Positions 7,061-11,349 of a stretch of DNA of 11,349 nt are shown here, in pieces. Below the pieces are notes generated by a model that was not told the DNA's origin, made no database searches, and was given only the letters and a program-made list of their open reading frames with translations. The position numbers were made by a program, and so were the translations under genes. How positions within the stretch are numbered: position 1 is the first letter of the stretch; each line of letters opens with the position of its first letter. The DNA lies in assembly GCF_000003605.2 (NCBI RefSeq), contig NW_003126896.1, positions 58,232-69,580 of the forward strand. Reading direction: 5' to 3'. The DNA is from Saccoglossus kowalevskii. Lineage: Eukaryota; Hemichordata; Enteropneusta; Harrimaniidae.

Positions 7061-7607
7061 TTACAAAGACGGTTTTGAAATGAAAGTCAGCAAAAAGTCA
7101 CCAAATGCATCATCCTGGCTTAATTGCTGAACAGATCCCCGTGACAAAAACCATAAACCCATTTTATTAATTTTATATTCAAAATCAGTTTGATCAGAAC
7201 AAATCCGTCGGACTTGTAAAAACTGAGAGAACGGTATAGAGTCTTTATAACGTTTAGGATGACATGAATCATACAAAATGTATGAATGTGAATTCGTCGA
7301 TATCTAAAAAAAAATGCTGTTACTGGAAACACTGGAAGTGAACTCTAAAGATGGATGAAATGTTGATACAAAATTAATAAAATTATCAAGTTCACTGCGA
7401 GTACACGATGCTGCCCCAGCACAATCATCAATTAAAAACGTTCTGGCCGATATAAGTATTAAAAATAGCTCTTTCAACGTACCCCACAAATAAACATGCA
7501 TAGGAAGGGACTATATGGGTGCCCATAGCAACGCCCCAAACTTGAGTATAAAACTCATTGTTAAATGAAAAACAATTTAAAGTTATAAAGTGAGCTTGTG
7601 TGCATTC
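7061..7607 (-). pseudogene. Penelope-like reverse transcriptase fragment, broken
   Basis: The minus strand encodes a reverse transcriptase palm segment in three pieces. The first reads FNNEFYTQVWGVAMGTHIVP then SYACLFVGYVER, the usual 'G.AMGT..AP.YA.LF' block. After stops and a frameshift, LIDDCAGAASCTRSELDNFI then FVSTFHPSLEFT holds the catalytic IDD of the Y/F-x-DD box, here preceded by FL and missing the few residues that normally lead into it. A third frame reads NSHSYILYDSCHPKRYKDSI then PFSQFLQVRRICSDQTDF, the block after the catalytic site, and ends at a stop at 7061-7063. The HPKRxKxSIPFSQFLRxRRIC pattern is typical of Penelope-like elements by my recollection. No GIY-YIG endonuclease is seen. 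Small deletions and shifts show it is dead. It is antisense to JAZF1. Confidence 0.82.
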
Positions 7608-7978
7608 TTATACCAGAGGACCACCTCAGAAAAGATGATTTTTTTGTAAAAAAATGATTTCTACAACACTTTTACAATTAAAGAAACAAACATGTTTACG
7701 AAAGCAAGCATATTTTATTACAATACAATTTACATATTATCTGAATTTACGGTGTAAAAATAAGTAGGGTCTGTGGGATACAGTCTTTATCATAATCTTC
7801 GTTTTGGGATGTATTGACTACACAAACTCTCCGAACAAAACAATTCCTGCCATGGTGTATTTTTGCACGATTTGACCTTAAACAATGTCCTTTGACCTAA
7901 CAGGTCGAGTCTTTAATTAACCAATCAAAATGCTGTGTCATACTGATGAAGTTTACCAGAAATTTTTGATTATTGGCC

Positions 7979-8125
7979 ACTGTAAAAAACTTTTATTTTG
8001 GCTGGAATTTTTGCTGAATAGACTTTTTGGATGTTTTGTATGGAATTTATTTTCACTGATTTTTGACGAGTTGAATGTACAATATAGGAAAAAAAGGTAT
8101 ATTCGCTGGATTTTATTAAAATACC
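7979..8125. mobile_element. MITE copy 3, opposite orientation
   Basis: Beginning ACTGTAAAAAACTTTTATTT then GGCTGGAATTTTTGCTGAAT, this is the inverse of the right part of the copy at 1998-2374. It includes the shared core AGACTTTTTGGATGTTTTG and TTTATTTTCACTGATTTTTG. Its far end is degraded near ATTCGCTGGATTTTATTAAA. It crosses the point where the first copy carries the hAT-like insertion and has none. The open frame at 7930-8142 is a chance frame in it. Confidence 0.7.
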
Positions 8126-8835
8126 AAAAATCAATAACATAATGTGGAAGTTAAAATTAGATCTGTTATCCTGAGAATGTTGTTTTTCCCACTAAAAACT
8201 GGTGATTCACAATTTTAGAAAGATAAACCAGAATTGGAGGAGGTATTTAACACATTTCATGGTCATCAACAGGTCACACTAAAGCATAGTTTACTTGTTC
8301 ATGTCCTATTCATGATAGTCTCAATTGACACTCATTATTTGAACACGATGTCCAATGACTTTCACGACTTGATGGTTAAATTTTTGTCATTTCGAAAACT
8401 ACCACTCAAAGAGATATGGATTACACTTTTAATAGTATTGTAACATTAGGTTCATTTTGAGTAATAAAAACATGTTGCGTTGTTCTCCATGCACTCTGAA
8501 ATTAAGGTGACTTTTCTCGTAAAAACACGAACCAAACCTGCTTCAAAAAGAGAACTACCATACTAATCAAAATTTTCATGCAATAAAACTCACTTTTAAC
8601 CCATCGTCAGTGCCTTGTAAAAAAAAAAACTACTAAGGCTTAAAACCAGGGGATGCCCTCAAATAGTTAAATTTCGAAAAATATGTGGGTGTGCTTATAT
8701 CCACGTTATGACCGGGAAATACGGTAATCTGTGTTATATACACAGCTTTATGTAAATCTTAATCTATTAGATACTTATCATGACAGAAAATATTTTTATT
8801 AAAATTATAAATATATATTTCCGGTTTCTCTGCAG

Positions 8836-9059
8836 GAAGTGAATTTGATGAGGATGAACCGTTCAGTGAATCAGAAGACAGCGACGATTCATGGACAACA
8901 CAAGAAGAGTTTAGTTCAGAGTTGATACTTAGTATGATGAACACAACGGGCGGGGACGAGAAACCGTTTGCGTGCCCAGTTCCGGGATGTAAAAAACGAT
9001 ATAAAAATGTAAACGGTATTAAGTATCATGCCAAGAATGGACATCGGAAAGACACTAAG
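8836..9059 (+). CDS. JAZF1: JAZF1 orthologue, internal exon (probable exon 4) with second C2H2 finger
   Basis: This internal exon of 224 bases follows a CTCTGCAG acceptor. After the split Gly it encodes 74 residues and ends in phase 0. The first 20 residues are acidic and Ser-rich (SEFDEDEPFSESEDSDDSW), as in the vertebrate SEYDEEE...DESWTT stretch. A complete zinc finger follows at 8973-9044, of form C-x4-C-x12-H-x4-H, inside the near-invariant segment EKPFACPVPGCKKRYKNVNG and IKYHAKNGHR. This is the diagnostic JAZF1 finger and resembles yeast Sfp1-type fingers. The exon ends KDTK, close to where the vertebrate protein runs into VRKPFKC, so the last finger should be on the next exon, outside the window. 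The donor is GTGACA, weaker than consensus. Reading through it adds 16 residues before a stop near 9110. Confidence 0.96.
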
Positions 9060-9687
9060 GTGACATATTATTTGATATATTTTGTTTGTAAAAAATGGTG
9101 TATAAAGTAGTATATGTTATATACCAAATGGAACTATTAAGGTATGTGCAAGATATCTGTGGTGGAAATTGTTACCCGAATTGGTGGAATATTAATGAAC
9201 CTGTCAGTCGTTGCATCACATACTAAACAAAGACCAGTGACAATCACCGAGGGTGTCACAAGATGGTGTCTACATGGGTTGCAAGTCTCTTGCAAGTTTA
9301 TTTCGTGCTAACCCATCTTTCGCCATTTTCCCATAATACCTTATTTTATTGTAAAAACACCAAAAAATACTGTAGACTGTATGCAAATCTAAATGAGTGG
9401 TTTTGCATGCAGCATTGAGAGACATAAACATCACAAATATCACCTCACTAGTTGAAATGTAGCCACTAAGCATTACGTCTTATTAGAGAGGTTGTTTGAT
9501 TCAAGAAAACAAATGAGTTTAAAACAACAAACATCTCCAGTTTGGATATCATAATAATAAATGTGAAATCTTGTTCAATTGCGATATACTAATAATTCGC
9601 TTGTTTATTCTTGAAGGTACAAATGTGAAAATTTAACTTAAAATTATTTTTTTATGTGGTCAAAATAACCACCAGTGCGCTTTTTTT

Positions 9688-9718
9688 AGCTCCGCTGTCG
9701 ACTTTGTCGAGCGGAGCT
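9688..9718. repeat. GC-rich two-part hairpin, copy 2 (TTT loop)
   Basis: The outer stem pairs AGCTCCGC (9688-9695) with GCGGAGCT (9711-9718), and the inner stem pairs TCGAC (9698-9702) with GTCGA (9706-9710) around TTT. Two unpaired bases (TG) sit between the stems, here on the 5' side. The stem sequence differs from the hairpins at 2749 and 10064. Confidence 0.88.
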
Positions 9719-10063
9719 TATCATATGAGTGATTGTTCATCGGCGTCCGTCGTCATCCATGTCAATGTTTCACTCTTTCGACTTCTTCTTGAAAACTAAG
9801 CCTGAATGCTTTGATACTTGGTGTATATGTGCCTTGGGTAGACCTCTCTTAGATTTGTTCATTTCATGTCGATATCTTCAATTCTTTAATTTTGGTGAAT
9901 ATTTTTGTAATTTTTGGTAAAAAGTGATATTTTGACTTCTTGTTAAAAACTGCGAGTCCAATTGCTTTGATATTACATACATAGGTACTACATGTGAACC
10001 TCTCTCAGATTTGTTCATTTTGTGATGATATCTTCAATTCTCTAATTTTGGTGAATATTTTTT
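9688..10063. repeat. Hairpin-led element with tandem units of about 156 bp, copy type 2
   Basis: A hairpin at 9688-9718 is preceded by seven T bases and followed by CTTAT and a GGCGTCCGTCGTCATCC stretch. The body contains two imperfect units: GACCTCTCTTAGATTTGTTC near 9840 and GAACCTCTCTCAGATTTGTT near 9996, both running through ATATCTTCAATTCT to GGTGAATATTTTT. It ends where the next hairpin element begins, directly after a T run. No coding function is supported. Confidence 0.7.
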
Positions 10064-10098
10064 AGTCCCCGTTCGGACGAAGTCCGAAAACGGGGACT
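10064..10098. repeat. GC-rich two-part hairpin, copy 3 (GAA loop)
   Basis: This is nearly identical to the hairpin at 2749-2783, with the loop GAA in place of GTA. The outer stem is 10 pairs (10064-10073 with 10089-10098), the inner stem 5 pairs (10074-10078 with 10082-10086), with AA unpaired on the 3' side. It is preceded by six T bases. Confidence 0.9.
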
Positions 10099-11120
10099 TA
10101 TAATTCGGTCTCCGTCCGTCAGTCTGTCCGGAGTCGTATCTCAGAATCCCTTGGACCGATTCCGTTCATTCTTTGCATGTGCCTAGTACTTTACGTGGGA
10201 CATATGCACATGCAGTGGTTTAGCGATTCGCTTCAAAATGGCCGACTGGCAGCCATCTTGTTTTTTGAAAATGTTTCATTTTGGACGTGCTTTGTTAGTT
10301 TTCATTCAAACTTGGTACATAGATTATACACGTTAGGATACATGTCCACGACGATTTATTTCACAATTGAATCAAAGATGGCCGACTGGCAGCCATCTTG
10401 TTTTTTGACAATGTCGCATTTTGGACATGCTTTGTCAGTTTTCATTCAAATTTAGTACATAGATCATACATGTTAGGATACATGTCCCTGACCGTTCGTT
10501 AGTTCCTGAGTCTGTCTGTCCGCCCGTGCGTCAGTCTGTCCAGAGTCATATTTCAGAATCCTGTAGACCGATTCCGTTCATTCTTCGCATGTGCCTAGTC
10601 TTATGTGGGACATATGCACATGCAGTGGTTTAGGGATTCGATTCAAAATGGCCGACTGGCAGCCATCTTTTTTTTTTTTAAATGTTGTATTTTGGACATG
10701 CTTTGTCAGTTGTCATTCAAACCTGGTACATACATGTACTTTATACATGTTAGGATACATGTCCATGACGTTTATTTTCGCATTTGGATCAAAGATGGTC
10801 GACTGGCAGGCATTTTTTTTTTTTTAATGCTGTATCTTGGACGTGCTCTGTCAGTTTTCATTCAAATTTGGCACATACGTGTACTTTATACATGTTAGGA
10901 TGCATGTCCATGACAATTTGTTTCAAAATCTGGTCAAGGATGGTTGATTGACAGCCATCTGACTTTTTGGCCTTACCACTATATTTTCACAATTTATGTA
11001 CCATTTTCATTCGTATTTGGCACATACATCATACATATCAGTGTGTTTCATAATCAGATCAAAGATGGCCGAATAACGGCTGTTTTTATTTTGGCCATAT
11101 TACTACTACACAGAACACAT
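10064..11120. repeat. Hairpin-led element with nested tandem units (about 412 and 145 bp)
   Basis: The hairpin at 10064-10098 is followed by CTTAT and a GTCTCCGTCCGTCAGTCTGT stretch. A long unit repeats at 412 bases (CAGTCTGTCC at 10120 and 10532). Within it a smaller unit recurs, marked by ATGGCCGACTGGCAGCCATC or a variant at 10238, 10378, 10648, 10795, 10940 and 11065. That marker is an inverted repeat (for example AAGATGGC at 10375-10382 against GCCATCTT at 10392-10399). The phrases TTCATTCAAACTTGGTACAT and GGACATATGCACATGCA are shared with the element at 2749-4019, so the two are related. The open frames across it are repeat artefacts. The right edge is uncertain. Confidence 0.72.
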
Positions 11121-11250
11121 GTTTTGATGTAAATAAACAATCTGTTGTATACGCCACTTGGAACTCAAGTTTCAAGGACACCCTTGCGACAATCCCTCCG
11201 GAGCTATCTCAGCCAACAGGCTGCTTGTTCTTATATTCTTCAATATTTTT

Positions 11251-11282
11251 GACTCCCATGTGCGAAGCACAAAATGGGAGTC
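11251..11282. repeat. Two-part hairpin, copy 4 (GAA loop)
   Basis: The outer stem pairs GACTCCCAT (11251-11259) with ATGGGAGTC (11274-11282), and the inner stem pairs GTGC (11260-11263) with GCAC (11267-11270) around GAA. Three unpaired A bases sit between the stems on the 3' side. It is preceded by five T bases and followed at once by a GT-rich microsatellite. Stem sequence is unlike the other three, but the plan is the same. Confidence 0.88.
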
Positions 11283-11289
11283 TTTGCAG

Positions 11290-11349
11290 TTAGTGTGTCT
11301 GTATGTGTGTCTGTATGTGTGTGTGTATGTGTGTATGTGTGTGTGTGTG
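11290..11349 (+). repeat. GT-rich microsatellite, runs off the window
   Basis: Alternating GTGT tracts are broken by CTGTAT and ATGT steps, a mixed (GT)n and (GTAT)n array. It begins just after the hairpin at 11251-11282, in the same relative place as the GTCC-rich stretches after the other hairpins. Confidence 0.85.

Larger units (their letters stand above)
6849..8835 (+). other. JAZF1 intron 3 (1,987 bases)
   Basis: This intron is bounded by a GTAAAT donor and a TTTCTCTGCAG acceptor, in phase 1. It holds a decayed reverse transcriptase on the opposite strand and a MITE copy, listed separately. Bases 6849-7060, 7613-7978 and 8130-8630 are AT-rich and show no gene or repeat that I can support. 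A stretch near 8640-8726 ending GGGAAATACGGTA resembles the edge of an interspersed repeat, but I could not find its other end. Confidence 0.9.
9060..11349 (+). other. JAZF1 intron 4 (partial), 5' part
   Basis: This intron starts at a GTGACA donor and runs off the window end. Bases 9060-9680 contain no recognisable gene or repeat. From 9688 to the edge the sequence is a run of hairpin-led repeats (at 9688, 10064 and 11251), listed separately. The short stretch 11125-11250 between the second and third of these shows nothing I can name. The last JAZF1 exon, with the final zinc finger, was looked for and not seen, so it should lie downstream. Confidence 0.8.

Noticed and set aside
8640-8726. Possible repeat edge ending GGGAAATACGGTA
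   Set aside because: It resembles interspersed repeat ends seen in many animal genomes, but no matching inverted end or target duplication was found here.
9688-10098. Helitron 3' ends
   Set aside because: The hairpins are GC-rich, but they are not followed by CTRR and no TC-type 5' end was found.
2749-11120. CRISPR array
   Set aside because: The repeated units are 145-412 bases long and diverged, with no short identical repeats and unique spacers; the genome is animal.
10177-11132. Open frames reading GHMHMQWF...NGRLAAI
   Set aside because: They lie in the tandem repeat and shift frame from unit to unit; they are not conserved as protein.

Overview
This window is AT-rich animal genomic DNA. 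It looks like a marine invertebrate, most likely a mollusc or another lophotrochozoan; that assignment is an inference from the intron and repeat style and not a proof. No bacterial operon structure is present, and most long open frames are chance frames inside repeats. The one host gene is an orthologue of JAZF1, a zinc-finger protein known as a TR4 (NR2C2) cofactor and a subunit of the NuA4/TIP60 chromatin complex. Three internal exons lie on the + strand at 2424-2496, 6763-6848 and 8836-9059. They join in frame through introns of phase 2 and phase 1 and give about 128 residues, including one complete C2H2 finger. The first and last exons are not seen and should lie outside the window.

Everything else is intron and is crowded with mobile-element debris. 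Intron 1 (1-2423) holds a 37-bp palindrome, a degenerate GAAGCG-type short repeat, and a roughly 200-bp TA-flanked MITE (1998-2374). That MITE was itself hit by a 167-bp hAT-like MITE with a perfect 8-bp target duplication. Intron 2 (2497-6762) holds a hairpin-led element made of tandem units of about 323 bp (2749-4019), a possible decayed coding fragment with a PYRFEP motif (about 4200-4420), a broken THAP domain on the minus strand (4516-4757), a second copy of the TA-flanked MITE (about 5112-5270), and a 1.1-kb Tigger/pogo element with a disabled transposase (5459-6559). Intron 3 (6849-8835) holds a decayed Penelope-like reverse transcriptase on the minus strand (7061-7607) and a third copy of the MITE (about 7979-8125). 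Intron 4 (9060 onward) ends in three hairpin-led repeats, at 9688, 10064 and 11251. The last runs into a GT-rich microsatellite that reaches the window edge.

The most interesting pattern is a shared architecture at four sites (2749, 9688, 10064, 11251). Each has a T-rich run, then a GC-rich two-part hairpin with a 3-nt loop, then a pyrimidine/GT-rich stretch. Two of the sites are close copies, but the three different hairpin types share almost no stem sequence, so the fold is kept while the bases change. I do not recognise a named family for it. The clearest evolutionary event is the hAT-like insertion at 2161-2327, because the other copies of the host MITE in this window show the uninterrupted site.
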